Positions 44,601 to 52,459 are shown, numbered from the stretch's first letter. The stretch is DNA of 64,000 nucleotides from Micromonospora echinofusca (GCF_900091445.1 NZ_LT607733.1:6661001-6725000), one strand, 5' to 3'. Numbers and translations: made by a program. The notes: generated from the sequence alone by a model not told the origin.

Positions 44601-44881
44601 ATGGTGGTGAGATCGACCAGCGTCGGCGCGTCGGCACCGGCGTCGATCGCCTGCCACGGGACGCCGTCGCGTTCGACGATCCGGGTCCGCAGCGCCTCGT
44701 GCCGGTCGACCAGCGTCCGCCACGCGGCGCACAGGGCCTCCTCGTCGAGCGGCCCACGCACCTGGTAGGCGCGGCACACCGTGTGCGCCGGCGTCCCCGC
44801 TGCCAACCTCTCCAGGAACCACAGGCCCTGCTGGGCCGCGGAGGTGACCGCCCGGATGCCGCTGCCCCGTGTGTCGTTCAT
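41633..44881 (-). CDS. NRPS module C-A-PCP with degenerate C motif
   Basis: 1082 residues: condensation-type domain about 10-440, adenylation 490-970, carrier 990-1060 with Ser1026 (LFALGGHSLLIPPL). The C-domain HHxxxDG is HQLVADD at 142-148, so the catalytic second His is Gln143. The A domain is intact: AYTSGSTGRPKGIPQTH, NLYGPTEIVLATW, GWYRTGDLGRRRLDGLLEF and PRNVGGKVDRRRL. Its A4 core APGYDAALCEIF keeps the Asp that holds an amino group. My reading of the pocket code is D-A-C-Q-L-A-L-L-A-K, close in type to what I recall for the beta-tyrosine-activating SgcC1; this needs alignment. The aminomutase next door suggests beta-tyrosine. ATG 44881 follows GAGGAGCGGG. Confidence 0.93.
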   Translation of the reverse strand: MNDTRGSGIRAVTSAAQQGLWFLERLAAGTPAHTVCRAYQVRGPLDEEALCAAWRTLVDRHEALRTRIVERDGVPWQAIDAGADAPTLVDLTTIDEPERAAAAERLRTGLAGAVVDHADGPLSRLTLVRLGPDEHEVLLVLHQLVADDSSARILVTELGECYSAAVQGREPVLPFLPLQYRDFARWQREQATGPAYRGLAQWWRATLTPPPPALSLPADRPPAADSGYAGAAVHFDWGEETAGRLREVCAAEGTVPAVVLSAAFQALLFRHTGEQRVAVGHPVVVRPRPEFAGTVGPFSNPLVVCADFAGSPTFRHLLARVAQAHRAALDHGELPFADVVAEVEVDRDPQRLPLLDATFSCPGSPEPEPAFTGATVRRLPLRAGAVPVGLSLEVDTVEPTVTGALAYRAELFEADSARALLGQLRTLLDAALKDPGQPVAALPLEMPEQLRAAVRAADRVGTAAVSRPPVDAAVRGRAELHPGDTALAWQSEAVSYGELAALASSTARGLRRLSLMAGAPVAVRMPAGPSQVAVLLGVLEAGAHLVCIGAGEAGERGRLILGELRPACLLVEGDPDDDELARWYRTELDGQAVAVDELHRAAGQEADPALARPDGADLAYVAYTSGSTGRPKGIPQTHAGFAQFCEWMATHFAMGPGSRVAQWAAPGYDAALCEIFAALGAGATLCLVPDRVRVDPRRLVRWLADERITHFQTVPSFAREVLRALGSQGRGDALPELRHLLLAGEPLPGELAGQLREALPSARLTNLYGPTEIVLATWHEVTGPVRGTVPVGEPIPGRQVLVVDDQDRPCPAGVTGELVVRSPYVTPGYVGTEASGDAFAPLRAYEEFGLPDHGWYRTGDLGRRRLDGLLEFRGRQDFQIKFFGTRLELTDVEAALAAADSVAECAVVPVRDHSGLVVRLMAYVVARETPDGPGGTDPAVAWRARLRQRFGSLMPPVSFRTLPTLPRNVGGKVDRRRLPAPTSLRATGGQQPTTATERILARVWAEVLGIDEVAPEDSLFALGGHSLLIPPLLHRVRERTGVTVPARHFLADPTLAGLAALVDAATRAGDGARAQREVSGTT

Positions 44882-44973
44882 CGCTACCCGCTCCTCGTGC
44901 TGTCGACGGCTTGCCGGCGCCGTGTCCCGGCGCGCCGGCGGGTGCCGGTCGCCGGGCGCGGCGGGGCTGGGGA

Positions 44974-46236
44974 TCAGTAGAAGTAGCTGATGTAGGGGGC
45001 CCGTTCGGGCGTGGCCATGGTGTCCCAGAGCTGGGCGCAGCGGGCATCGCGCGCGACGATGCGCCCGCCCCGGGTCAGGTCGGTGGCGGCGGTGCCGCCG
45101 AGCAGGATCGCGCCGACGGCCGCCACGTGCATCTCCAGGTCCGGCTCGGCGGTGCTGCGCCGGCAGGTGCCCTGACCGGCGTCGACCTCGAGGCGGAACG
45201 TCCCGTCGGTGTGGCCCTCCGGGTCGTGCACGCGCAGCGTCAACGCCCCGTCGCCGGCCCATCCGCGCGCCTCCAGCAGCGTCGGCACGTCCAGCGGACG
45301 CAGCCACACGCCGTCGTGGCGCTGGGCGCGCAGCTTGCGCGCGTCGGTCACCCACCACGCCAGCGGGTTGTCCACCGGCGCGTACCACATCTGGATGGTG
45401 GCCACCATGTCGACGGAGAGCAGGTAGCGCCAGAGCGTGGCGGCCGCCTCGGCGTCCACGGCGAGGAAGTCGATGACCTGGAGCAGGTTTCGGGGCGTGG
45501 TCTCCGGCGCCCAGTCCGAGGTGATGCGGTACGACACGAAGCCCCGGTCACCCACCGCCACGCACGCCCGGGGCGCCCCGCCGCCGCCGATGGCCAGCAT
45601 CTGCTCCAGGCGGGGGTTCGCCGGGTCCATCGCCAGCCGGTCCCAGTAGCAGGACGGCGGGATCACCTCGCCCGGCGTCCGGACCGCCTGCCGCTCGTAC
45701 ACCGACTGGGCCAGATCCCGGGCCTCCTTGCCGGAGACCCGCCGCACCGGCAGGTCGCCGTCCGGCGCGTCGTCGCGCCAGCCCACCCCCCGTACGTCGA
45801 TGTTGAGGCTGTTGTACCAGGTGGCCGGGCCGTAGCCGAAGCGCCAGTAGATGGGCCACTCGGACACGCCCCCGGCGGCGATCGGCTTGCCCTCCTCGAC
45901 GGCCCGCTCGTGCAGCCGGTGCAGGGTGGCCTTCATCAGCCCCTTGCGTCGCATCGTGGGGTGGCAGGAACCGCCGGTGCAGGCGGCGAGCGGCACCGTC
46001 CGGCCGCCCGGCAGCACCAGGTCACGGTGCAGCGAGGCGTTCGTCGCCACGTAACCGGCGTCGTCGGTGATGGCGATGGCGCGGTGCGGCGGGTGGGTAC
46101 GCCGGTAGAAGTCCACCACCTCCGGGTCGTCACCGGGCGGCGAGGCGAACGCGCCGAGCCAGCTGTCGAGCCATTCGCCGTACCGTTCCTCGGTCACCTC
46201 GACCAGGCGCATTCCGGCGGGAAGGTCAGCGGTCAT
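44974..46236 (-). CDS. Eis-like N-acetyltransferase (tandem GNAT plus SCP2-like domain)
   Basis: 420 residues in the Eis layout. A first GNAT domain has the acetyl-CoA loop CTGGSCHPTMRRKGLMKATL, and a second GNAT-like region follows (ERLEQ-type helix and RACVAVGDRGFVSYRI). The C-terminal sterol-carrier-like domain (FRLEVDAGQGTCRRSTAEPD, HVAAVGAILLGGTAATDL) ends in ISYFY. In Eis the terminal carboxylate is catalytic, and this protein also ends in an aromatic residue. Known members acetylate amines of aminoglycosides and other compounds. It lies between two NRPS genes, 25 nt and 92 nt from them, so acylation of an amine in the product or self-protection are both reasonable. ATG 46236 follows GAAGGG. 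Confidence 0.88.
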   Translation of the reverse strand: MTADLPAGMRLVEVTEERYGEWLDSWLGAFASPPGDDPEVVDFYRRTHPPHRAIAITDDAGYVATNASLHRDLVLPGGRTVPLAACTGGSCHPTMRRKGLMKATLHRLHERAVEEGKPIAAGGVSEWPIYWRFGYGPATWYNSLNIDVRGVGWRDDAPDGDLPVRRVSGKEARDLAQSVYERQAVRTPGEVIPPSCYWDRLAMDPANPRLEQMLAIGGGGAPRACVAVGDRGFVSYRITSDWAPETTPRNLLQVIDFLAVDAEAAATLWRYLLSVDMVATIQMWYAPVDNPLAWWVTDARKLRAQRHDGVWLRPLDVPTLLEARGWAGDGALTLRVHDPEGHTDGTFRLEVDAGQGTCRRSTAEPDLEMHVAAVGAILLGGTAATDLTRGGRIVARDARCAQLWDTMATPERAPYISYFY

Positions 46237-46261
46237 CAGAGGGTCCCTTCGGTGGGGTCGG

Positions 46262-47662
46262 TCAGTTGCCGGAGGTGGCGGGTACGGCTCCCGCGGCCAG
46301 GTCCGCCAGCGGCGTCTCGGGGTCGGCGATCCCGGCGCGCAGCACGTGGGTGAAGTCGGCCAGCATGGCGTCCATCGAGGACTGCGCGAACCGGTCGACG
46401 CTGCTGTTCACCGCGAAGATCAGCTCGTTGGTCGGGCTCAGCTCGGCGGTCCACAGGATCGCGTCGTCGGGGATGTCAGGGCCGACGGGCTGGGAGACGC
46501 GCCGCTGGGCGGCCGTGCAGCCGACCCCACCGGTGCCCTGCTCGCGCAGCACGAACGGGTTCGGTGACATCTGGAAGCCGGGGCGGGCCCGCTCGGCGAT
46601 CCGGTCGCCCTCCTCCAGCGCGGCGACCTCGGCGGCCACCTCGGTGGCCAGCCGGACGAAGGGCACCTCGTGCGCGAACGCCGACATGCAGCTCTCCCGG
46701 ACCCGCTCGACCACCTCGCGGAAGGTCCGGCAGCCGGTCAGGTCGGTGCGCAGCGGGAACAGGTTGACGAAGTAGCCGACCGTGTCGGCCATCCACCGGC
46801 GTCGCCGCCCCGGTCCGGAGGTGAGGGTCCAGATCACCCCGTCGGTGATCCCGGTGCGGGCCAGCAGGTGCACCCGGTAGGCGGCGAACAGCACCATGAA
46901 CGGCGAGCACCGCAGGGACCGGGCGAACTCCAGGGTCGCCGTGCCCAGGTCCGCGCCGAGCGCGAACCGGTCGCACCGGGTTCCCGCCGGGGCGCCCTCG
47001 GCCGGCGGCCGGTCGGTCGGCAGGGTCACCGGACGGGCGTCGCGCAGGCGCTCCCGCCAGTACTGGAAGGAGGCGGCGGCGGACGCCTCGTCGGAACCGG
47101 CCTGCTGCCGGGCGACGTACTCCCGGAACTGGTGCACCTCGCGCAGGTCGGGCTGCCGGCCCTCGCGGCGCGCCGCGTACAGCTCGACGATGTCCCGCAT
47201 GACCAGGCCGAGCGACCAGACGTCCACGACCGGCAGGTGGGCCACCAGCACGACGATCCAGTCGTCGTCGGCCAGCCGGCCCACGTGGATCCAGAAGGCC
47301 GGCACCTGCTCCATGTCGAAGGTCTGCCCCTCGATCTCGTTGAGGAACGCCTCGGCCCGCTCCTGTCGCGGGCTCCCGCCGTCGGGCAGGTCCCGGACCA
47401 CCAGCGTCGGCGAGCTGGGCGGCCGGACCTGCTGACGCCAGCCGTCCTCGTCGTGCAGCAGCACCGTGCGTAGCGCCTCGTGCCGGACGACCACGTCGTC
47501 GAGGGCCGCGGTGAACGCGGCCAGGTCGAGGTCACCGGTCAGTCGCCACCCGCCGCTGGAGATGGGACGCGGGCCGAAGGCGCCGGCGGAGCCGTCGTTC
47601 AGGTGTTGCAGGCGGAGGAACTCCTGCTCCAGCGAGAGCGGGAACGGGGTGTCGGGCGTCAT
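46262..47662 (-). CDS. free-standing NRPS condensation-domain protein with altered active site
   Basis: 466 residues covering a whole condensation domain: FPLSLEQEFLRLQHLNDGSA, VVVRHEALRTVLLHDEDGW, QYWRERLRDARPVTLPTDRP and DTVGYFVNLFPLRTDLTG, which is a late core motif in good form. The catalytic HHxxxDG is HLPVVDV at 142-148: the first His is kept, the second is Leu143, and Gly is Val. Stand-alone C enzymes in enediyne clusters (SgcC5) join beta-tyrosine-type acyl-PCPs to alcohols or amines, but they keep the His pair. This one may use another base or act structurally. ATG 47662 follows GGAGAGGAAG; 36 nt separate it from the free PCP gene. Confidence 0.88.
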   Translation of the reverse strand: MTPDTPFPLSLEQEFLRLQHLNDGSAGAFGPRPISSGGWRLTGDLDLAAFTAALDDVVVRHEALRTVLLHDEDGWRQQVRPPSSPTLVVRDLPDGGSPRQERAEAFLNEIEGQTFDMEQVPAFWIHVGRLADDDWIVVLVAHLPVVDVWSLGLVMRDIVELYAARREGRQPDLREVHQFREYVARQQAGSDEASAAASFQYWRERLRDARPVTLPTDRPPAEGAPAGTRCDRFALGADLGTATLEFARSLRCSPFMVLFAAYRVHLLARTGITDGVIWTLTSGPGRRRRWMADTVGYFVNLFPLRTDLTGCRTFREVVERVRESCMSAFAHEVPFVRLATEVAAEVAALEEGDRIAERARPGFQMSPNPFVLREQGTGGVGCTAAQRRVSQPVGPDIPDDAILWTAELSPTNELIFAVNSSVDRFAQSSMDAMLADFTHVLRAGIADPETPLADLAAGAVPATSGN

Positions 47663-47698
47663 CGGTCTCTTCCTCTCCGGGTGCGGCACACCCTGACG

Positions 47699-47986
47699 TC
47701 AGGCGGCGGGCTCGAGGGTCACGACGACCTGACGGATGAACGTGTCGAGGTCCGGGTCGTCGAAGAGTTGGTCGACCCCGACGGAGGTGATGCCGAGCTC
47801 GTCCTCGAGCCAGGCGATGATCAGCAGCGCGGTGATCGACTGCCCGCCCAGTTCGAAGAAGGTGGCGTGCTCCGCGCCCGAGGGCACGTCGAGCGCCTCC
47901 CGCCAGATGGCGGTGATCTGTTCCTCCACCGAGGGAATGTCGGTGCCGGGCGCGGAAGCGCCGCCCGGCGCGGGGTGCGTGCCCAT
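47699..47986 (-). CDS. free-standing peptidyl/aryl carrier protein
   Basis: 95 residues. A flexible Gly/Pro-rich N-terminus is followed by SVEEQITAIWREALDVP, then FFELGGQSITALLIIAWLED with the pantetheine Ser50, and VDQLFDDPDLDTFIRQVV. It is the first gene of the leftward NRPS operon (ATG 47986, AAAGGTGAG upstream). It could carry salicylate from the salicyl-AMP ligase, or an aminoacyl group as SgcC2 does in C-1027. The divergent gene is the salicylate synthase, which favours salicylate, but this is only context. Confidence 0.9.
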   Translation of the reverse strand: MGTHPAPGGASAPGTDIPSVEEQITAIWREALDVPSGAEHATFFELGGQSITALLIIAWLEDELGITSVGVDQLFDDPDLDTFIRQVVVTLEPAA

Positions 47987-48362
47987 GGCTCACCTTTCTG
48001 CTGGAGCGGGCGTCCGCGCCGCCACGGCGCCGGACCCGCCCGCCGGCAGGTCCACAGACCGATCGTGGCATCGCCCGTCCGGGTGCTTCACCTCCTGAAG
48101 TGCCCCGTGTGCCCGTTCGCTGCGCACCTTCGGAGAAGCCCTGGCCGAAGCCGCGTCGATATCGTCGGATTGCTTGCCGGCTTTCGCGATTCGCTTGCCA
48201 GGCAATGGATTTCCGGACGGATCAGGTGGTCGCACCGCCCTGTGCCGGCGGTGGCGGTCGGCCACGTCACCCCGGGGCCGATCCCCGACTCACCGGCACT
48301 GCGCCCACCGGATCGGCGCTGCGTCGCCCGTGCCGCCAGGCCGGACCTTCCTGGAGGAGTAG
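47987..48362. promoter_or_regulatory. 376-nt divergent promoter region between PCP and salicylate synthase genes
   Basis: Two copies of a GATT(C)GCTTGCC unit start at 48168 and 48188, with the GCTTGCC cores 21 nt apart, i.e. two helical turns. The second copy continues into an 11-nt palindrome TTGCCAGGCAA (48195-48205). A further 5-bp dyad (CTTCA/TGAAG) with a 5-nt spacer lies near 48090-48104. No IdeR/DmdR-type iron box is visible. These are good operator candidates for a regulator of both arms. Confidence 0.5.
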
Positions 48363-49760
48363 ATGGCTGGTCATCGGAAGTACCACGAACGGACGATCGC
48401 GCCGGTCGAGGATCCACTGGCCGCGGCGGGGCTGCTGGTCGCGGCCCGGCAGGGCCGCGACCACGTGTGCTACGAGGGGCCCGAGGGGTACGCGGTCGCC
48501 GTGGACCCGGTCGCCGAGGTGGTCGCCGACCGGCGTCGCCTGGTCGTGCGCACCGACAAGGGCCGACGGACGTCGCCCTTCTCCGCCGAGGCGCTGCGCG
48601 GGCTGCCCACCCTGCTCGACGAGGTGCCGGTGGATGCCTGGCGCTGCTACGGCTGGGCCGGGTTCGAGCTCGCCGCGGCCCGGGACGGGTTGGTCGAACT
48701 GCTCGACGACGAACCGTTCCTGCACCTGATGATCCCCCGCGTCGAGGTGCGCTTCCACGCCAATGGCACGCTGCTGCGGGCGCTCGACGTGGCCGACCTG
48801 GACGCGGTCCAGGCCGATCTGGAGAAAACCCCGCCGGTGCGCCCGCCCGGCCAGCCGACCCCGGTGGACGACTGGGACGCCGAGGGCTACCTGTACGCGG
48901 TGGGCCGGGCGATGCGCACGATCCGCTCCGGCCGGTTGCAGAAGGTGATCCTGTCCCGCACCGTGCCGGTCGCCTTCCCGGTCGATCTGCCGGCGACGTA
49001 CCGGCTGGGCCGCCAGGCGAACACGCCCGCCCGCTCGTACCTGCTGCGCCTCGGTGGCCTGGCGGCTACCGGTTTCAGTCCCGAGACCGTGGTCGAGGTG
49101 GCCAAGGGCTGGGTGACCACGCAGCCGGTCGCCGGAACCCGGGCCCGCACCGGCCGTGAGGACATCGACGAACCGCTACGCCGGGAGCTGCTCACCGACC
49201 CCAAGGAGGTCTACGAGCACGCGATCTCGGTGAAGGTGGCGGTGGACGAGTTGGCCGAGCTGTGCCCCGGGGCGCCAGTGGAGGTCCCCGAGTTCATGGC
49301 CGTGCGCGAGCGCGGGTCGGTGCAGCACCTCGCCTCCACCGTCCGCAGCCCGCTGGCGGCGACCAGCCACGCCTGGGACGCGTTCAGCGCGCTGTTTCCC
49401 GCTGTCACCACCTCCGGTGTGCCGAAGCGGGCCGCGTACGAGGTCATCCACGAGTTGGAGCCGTCGGCTCGCGGCCTGTACGGCGGCGCGGTGCTCACCT
49501 ACGACTCCGACGGCGCGATGGACGCGGCAGTGGCGCTGCGGACGGTCTACCAGCGCGACGGGCGAACCTGGTTGCAGGTGGGCGCCGGCATCGTCGGCAC
49601 CTCGCTGCCGGAGCGGGAGCTGACCGAGACCCGCGAGAAATTGGCCACCATCGCCCGGTACCTGGTGGCCGAGCGACCCGACCACGCCGCCGGCGAGCGC
49701 CGGGGGCAACCTTCGACCGCGACCCGAGAGATGGGGCAGCCATGCAGCCGTTCCGTGTAG
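48363..49760 (+). CDS. salicylate synthase (MbtI/Irp9 family)
   Basis: 465 residues that convert chorismate to salicylate plus pyruvate in one enzyme. The chorismate-fold motifs are all present: [15 protein letters not shown] with the base Lys, [107 protein letters not shown] and [20 protein letters not shown]. The RERGSVQHL stretch and the end strongly recall mycobacterial MbtI rather than EntC-type isochorismate synthases. ATG 48363 follows GGAGGAG. It begins a rightward operon with the epoxide hydrolase (19-nt overlap) and probably the P450. It feeds the ligase at 36.7 kb. Confidence 0.94.
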   Translation: MAGHRKYHERTIAPVEDPLAAAGLLVAARQGRDHVCYEGPEGYAVAVDPVAEVVADRRRLVVRTDKGRRTSPFSAEALRGLPTLLDEVPVDAWRCYGWAGFELAAARDGLVELLDDEPFLHLMIPRVEVRFHANGTLLRALDVADLDAVQADLEKTPPVRPPGQPTPVDDWDAEGYLYAVGRAMRTIRSGRLQKVILSRTVPVAFPVDLPATYRLGRQANTPARSYLLRLGGLAATGFSPETVVEVAKGWVTTQPVAGTRARTGREDIDEPLRRELLTDPKEVYEHAISVKVAVDELAELCPGAPVEVPEFMAVRERGSVQHLASTVRSPLAATSHAWDAFSALFPAVTTSGVPKRAAYEVIHELEPSARGLYGGAVLTYDSDGAMDAAVALRTVYQRDGRTWLQVGAGIVGTSLPERELTETREKLATIARYLVAERPDHAAGERRGQPSTATREMGQPCSRSV

Positions 49761-50896
49761 CCATTCCCGAGGCGGACCTCGACGACCTGCGGCGCCGCCT
49801 CGCCGCCACCCGCTGGCCCGACGAACTGCCTGGCGTGGGCTGGGAGCGGGGCGTCCCGCTCGGCTACCTTCGGGAGCTGGCCGAATACTGGCGCACCGAG
49901 TACGACTGGCGGGCCGCCGAGGCGCGGCTCAACCGGTATCCGCAGTTCCGCACCGACCTCGACGGCGCGCCCGTGCACTTCCTGCACGTGCGCTCCCCGG
50001 AGCCGGAGGCGATGCCGTTGCTGATCACGCACGGGTGGCCGGGATCGGTGGCGGAGTTCCTGGACGTGATCGGTCCGTTGTCCGACCCGGCGGCGCACGG
50101 CGGCGACCCCCGCGACGCGTTCCACCTGGTGATCCCCTCGCTGCCCGGCTACGGCTTCTCCCGGCCGCTGCCCGGGCCCGGCTGGGACGTGCCGCGCATC
50201 GCGCGCGCCTGGGGGGAACTGATGTCCCGGCTCGGCTACGAGCGGTTCGCCGCCCAGGGCGGCGACGCCGGCTCGGTGATCTCCCTGGCGCTCGGTGCCC
50301 TCTTCCCGGACCGGCTGATCGGGGCGCACCTCAACATGCTGATGACGTTTCCCGGCGCCGACCCGGCCGAGTTGGCCGACCTCGACGAAACCGACACGCG
50401 CCGGCTGGCGCTGCTGGGCCGCTTCGACACCGAACTCTCCGGCTACATGCGGGTCCAGCAGACCCGCCCGCAGACCCTGGCGTACGCGCTCACCGACTCG
50501 CCCGTCGGGCAGCTCGCGTGGATCGTGGAGAAGTTCCGCGAATGGACGGACTCGGCGAAGGCACCCGAGGACGCCGTGGACCGGGAGCACATGCTGACCG
50601 TCGCCTCCATCTACTGGCTGACGGCCACGGCCGGCTCATCGGCCCAGTTCTACTACGAGGGCGCCGCGGCGGTGCGCGCGGCGGCGGCCGGTGCGCCCCC
50701 GCCGCCGGTACAGGCGCCGGTCGGAGTGGCGGTCTTCCCGCACGACATCTTCCAGCCGATCCGCCGGCTCGCCGAGCGGGACTACCCGACGATCAGCCAC
50801 TGGACCGAATTCGACCGGGGCGGCCACTTCGCCGCCATGGAACAGCCCGAGCTGCTGACCGGCGACATCCGGGCCTTCTTCCGGTCGTTGCGCTGA
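49742..50896 (+). CDS. epoxide hydrolase, EphB/enediyne SgcF-type
   Basis: 384 residues of alpha/beta-hydrolase-fold epoxide hydrolase. The N-terminal part [20 protein letters not shown] is typical of the subgroup that includes enediyne hydrolases such as SgcF and NcsF2. LITHGWPGS gives the oxyanion [17 protein letters not shown] the nucleophile Asp175, and [16 protein letters not shown] the catalytic His362. [13 protein letters not shown] holds one candidate lid Tyr. It opens an epoxide to a vicinal diol, probably one made by the P450 or the MonCI/PyrE3-type flavoprotein in this cluster. ATG 49742 lies inside the end of the salicylate synthase gene, showing tight coupling. Confidence 0.93.
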   Translation: MQPFRVAIPEADLDDLRRRLAATRWPDELPGVGWERGVPLGYLRELAEYWRTEYDWRAAEARLNRYPQFRTDLDGAPVHFLHVRSPEPEAMPLLITHGWPGSVAEFLDVIGPLSDPAAHGGDPRDAFHLVIPSLPGYGFSRPLPGPGWDVPRIARAWGELMSRLGYERFAAQGGDAGSVISLALGALFPDRLIGAHLNMLMTFPGADPAELADLDETDTRRLALLGRFDTELSGYMRVQQTRPQTLAYALTDSPVGQLAWIVEKFREWTDSAKAPEDAVDREHMLTVASIYWLTATAGSSAQFYYEGAAAVRAAAAGAPPPPVQAPVGVAVFPHDIFQPIRRLAERDYPTISHWTEFDRGGHFAAMEQPELLTGDIRAFFRSLR

Positions 50897-51002
50897 CCCG
50901 GCTGCGGGCCGCATCAGGCGCTGGGCCTGCTCGCCGGTCGCGCCTGCCGTCGCGGTCACGTGCCAGGCCTGCCGCCGGTCGCGCCGACCGTGACCCTGCC
51001 GC

Positions 51003-51052
51003 AGCGGCGGGGGCCTCCGCCGCTTGAGTCCCCTCAACCGAGATCAACCGAG
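51003..51052 (+). promoter_or_regulatory. hairpin, dyad and 10-bp tandem repeat upstream of the P450 gene
   Basis: An 8-bp hairpin (51003-51010 with 51017-51024) is followed by the dyad TTGAG-TCCC-CTCAA (51024-51037). The unit TCAACCGAG then occurs at 51034 and 51044, one helical turn apart. The array ends 17 nt before the ATG at 51070. It may be a binding site or a translational control element. Confidence 0.4.
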
Positions 51053-51069
51053 GACACCTGGAGGAACCG

Positions 51070-52311
51070 ATGGAACAGCGCTGCCCGATCAGGCTGGACA
51101 CCACCGGCAGTCGTATCCACGCGGAGGCGGACGGCCTGCGGGCGCAGGGCCCGGCGACCCGCGTGGAACTGCCCGGCGGGGTCCTGGCCTGGTCGCTCAA
51201 CAGCTACGCGACGATCAAGAAGGTGCTGACCGATCCCCGGGTCACCAAGAGCGCCCGCAACCACTGGCCCGCGTTCATCAACGGTGAGATCCCGCCCGAC
51301 TGGGAGATGATCAGCTGGATCGCCATGGACAACATGGTCACCTCGTACGGGCGGGACCACGTGCGGCTGCGCCGGCTGGTCGGCAAGGCGTTCACCCCGC
51401 GCCGCACGGAACTGATCCGCCCGCGGGTGGTCGAGCTGACCGGTGAGCTGCTCGACCGGATGGCTGCCCGCGCCCCCGGCGAAGTCGTCGACCTGCGGGC
51501 GGAATTCGCCTACCCGCTGCCGGCCCGGCTGGTTGCCGACCTCATCGGCATGTCCGAGGAGGCCCGGGTCGAGACGGCCAAGGCGATCGACATGATGGTG
51601 GACACCACCGTGTCGCCGCAGCAGGCCCAGCAGATCCTCCAGGACTGGCGCGCCGCGATGACGGAACTGATCGCCGAGAAGCGTCGCAACCCCGGCGAGG
51701 ACATCACCAGTGACCTGATCGCGGCCCGCGACGTCGACGGCACCCGGCTCACCGAGGCGGAGCTGACCGACACCATCTTCGCCATCCTGGGCGCCGGCTC
51801 GGAGACCACCATCAACTTCTTCGACAACGCCATCACCGCCCTGCTCACCCATCCGGAGCAGTTGCAGTTGGTCCGTACCGGCGCGGCGAACTGGGACGAC
51901 GTCATCGACGAGACGCTGCGGGTGGAGTCGCCGCTGGCGCACCTGCCGCTGCGCTACGCCGTGGAGGACATCGACCTGGACGGCGTGACCATCCCGGCGG
52001 GCGACCCGATCCTGGTCAACTACGCGGCGGTCGGTCGGGACCCGGCCCTGCACGCGGACGCCCCGGGCGAGTTCGACGTCACCCGCGCCGACAAGGAGCA
52101 CCTCTCCTTCGGGCACGGGCCGCACTACTGCCTCGGCGCCGGCGTGGCCCGGCTGGTCGCCACCGTGGGCCTGTCCAGCCTCTTCGACCGGTTCCCGGAG
52201 ATGGCCCTGGCGGTCGATCCCGACGAACTGACCCCGCTGCCCACGTTCATCATGAACGGGCACCGCAGCCTGCCGGTCCGGCTGAGCGCGCCGGTGCCGT
52301 CCCTGTCCTGA
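51070..52311 (+). CDS. cytochrome P450
   Basis: 413 residues with standard bacterial P450 marks: the oxygen-activation helix ILGAGSETTINFF, the K-helix ETLR, RYAVEDIDLDGVTIPAGDPI and the heme loop LSFGHGPHYCLGAGVARL with Cys354. The N-terminal MEQRCPIRLDTTGSRIHAEA is typical of class I actinomycete enzymes such as CYP105/107 relatives, which need ferredoxin and reductase; none is encoded nearby. It would hydroxylate or epoxidise a late intermediate. ATG 51070 follows GGAGGAACCG, 173 nt after the epoxide hydrolase. The gene ends in a 15-bp terminator. Confidence 0.95.
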   Translation: MEQRCPIRLDTTGSRIHAEADGLRAQGPATRVELPGGVLAWSLNSYATIKKVLTDPRVTKSARNHWPAFINGEIPPDWEMISWIAMDNMVTSYGRDHVRLRRLVGKAFTPRRTELIRPRVVELTGELLDRMAARAPGEVVDLRAEFAYPLPARLVADLIGMSEEARVETAKAIDMMVDTTVSPQQAQQILQDWRAAMTELIAEKRRNPGEDITSDLIAARDVDGTRLTEAELTDTIFAILGAGSETTINFFDNAITALLTHPEQLQLVRTGAANWDDVIDETLRVESPLAHLPLRYAVEDIDLDGVTIPAGDPILVNYAAVGRDPALHADAPGEFDVTRADKEHLSFGHGPHYCLGAGVARLVATVGLSSLFDRFPEMALAVDPDELTPLPTFIMNGHRSLPVRLSAPVPSLS

Positions 52312-52326
52312 CGCCCCGCGTACCCG

Positions 52327-52362
52327 CCGCGCCGCCCCGCCAGACCCGGCGGGGCGGCGCGG
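52327..52362 (+). terminator. terminator after the P450 gene
   Basis: Perfect 15-bp G/C stem (52327-52341 with 52348-52362) with a 6-nt loop, starting 16 nt after the P450 stop. Confidence 0.85.
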
Positions 52363-52401
52363 CGTCGTGGCCGTTGGTGCGGCGGTACGCGCTCTGGGCA
52401 G

Positions 52402-52439
52402 GCGCACCGGGGACGTCGCGATCGCGACGCCCCCGGTGC
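52402..52439 (-). terminator. near-perfect palindromic terminator for the convergent SnoaL-like gene
   Basis: A 38-nt sequence is palindromic except for one mismatched pair: 10 bp outer stem (52402-52411 with 52430-52439) and 8 bp inner stem with no loop (52413-52428). It lies 20 nt past the leftward SnoaL-like stop and backs onto the P450 terminator. Confidence 0.7.
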
Positions 52440-52459
52440 GGTGTGTTGGTCCGTGCCGG

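Noticed and set aside
36659..49760. Catechol- or mycobactin-type siderophore cluster
   Set aside because: Salicylate synthase and ligase are present, but there is no cyclisation domain, N-hydroxylase, siderophore transporter or visible IdeR/DmdR iron box.
48363..49760. Isochorismate synthase (EntC/DhbC)
   Set aside because: [11 protein letters not shown], the overall order of motifs and the C-terminal text follow MbtI-type salicylate synthases, and the cluster ligase has a salicylate code.
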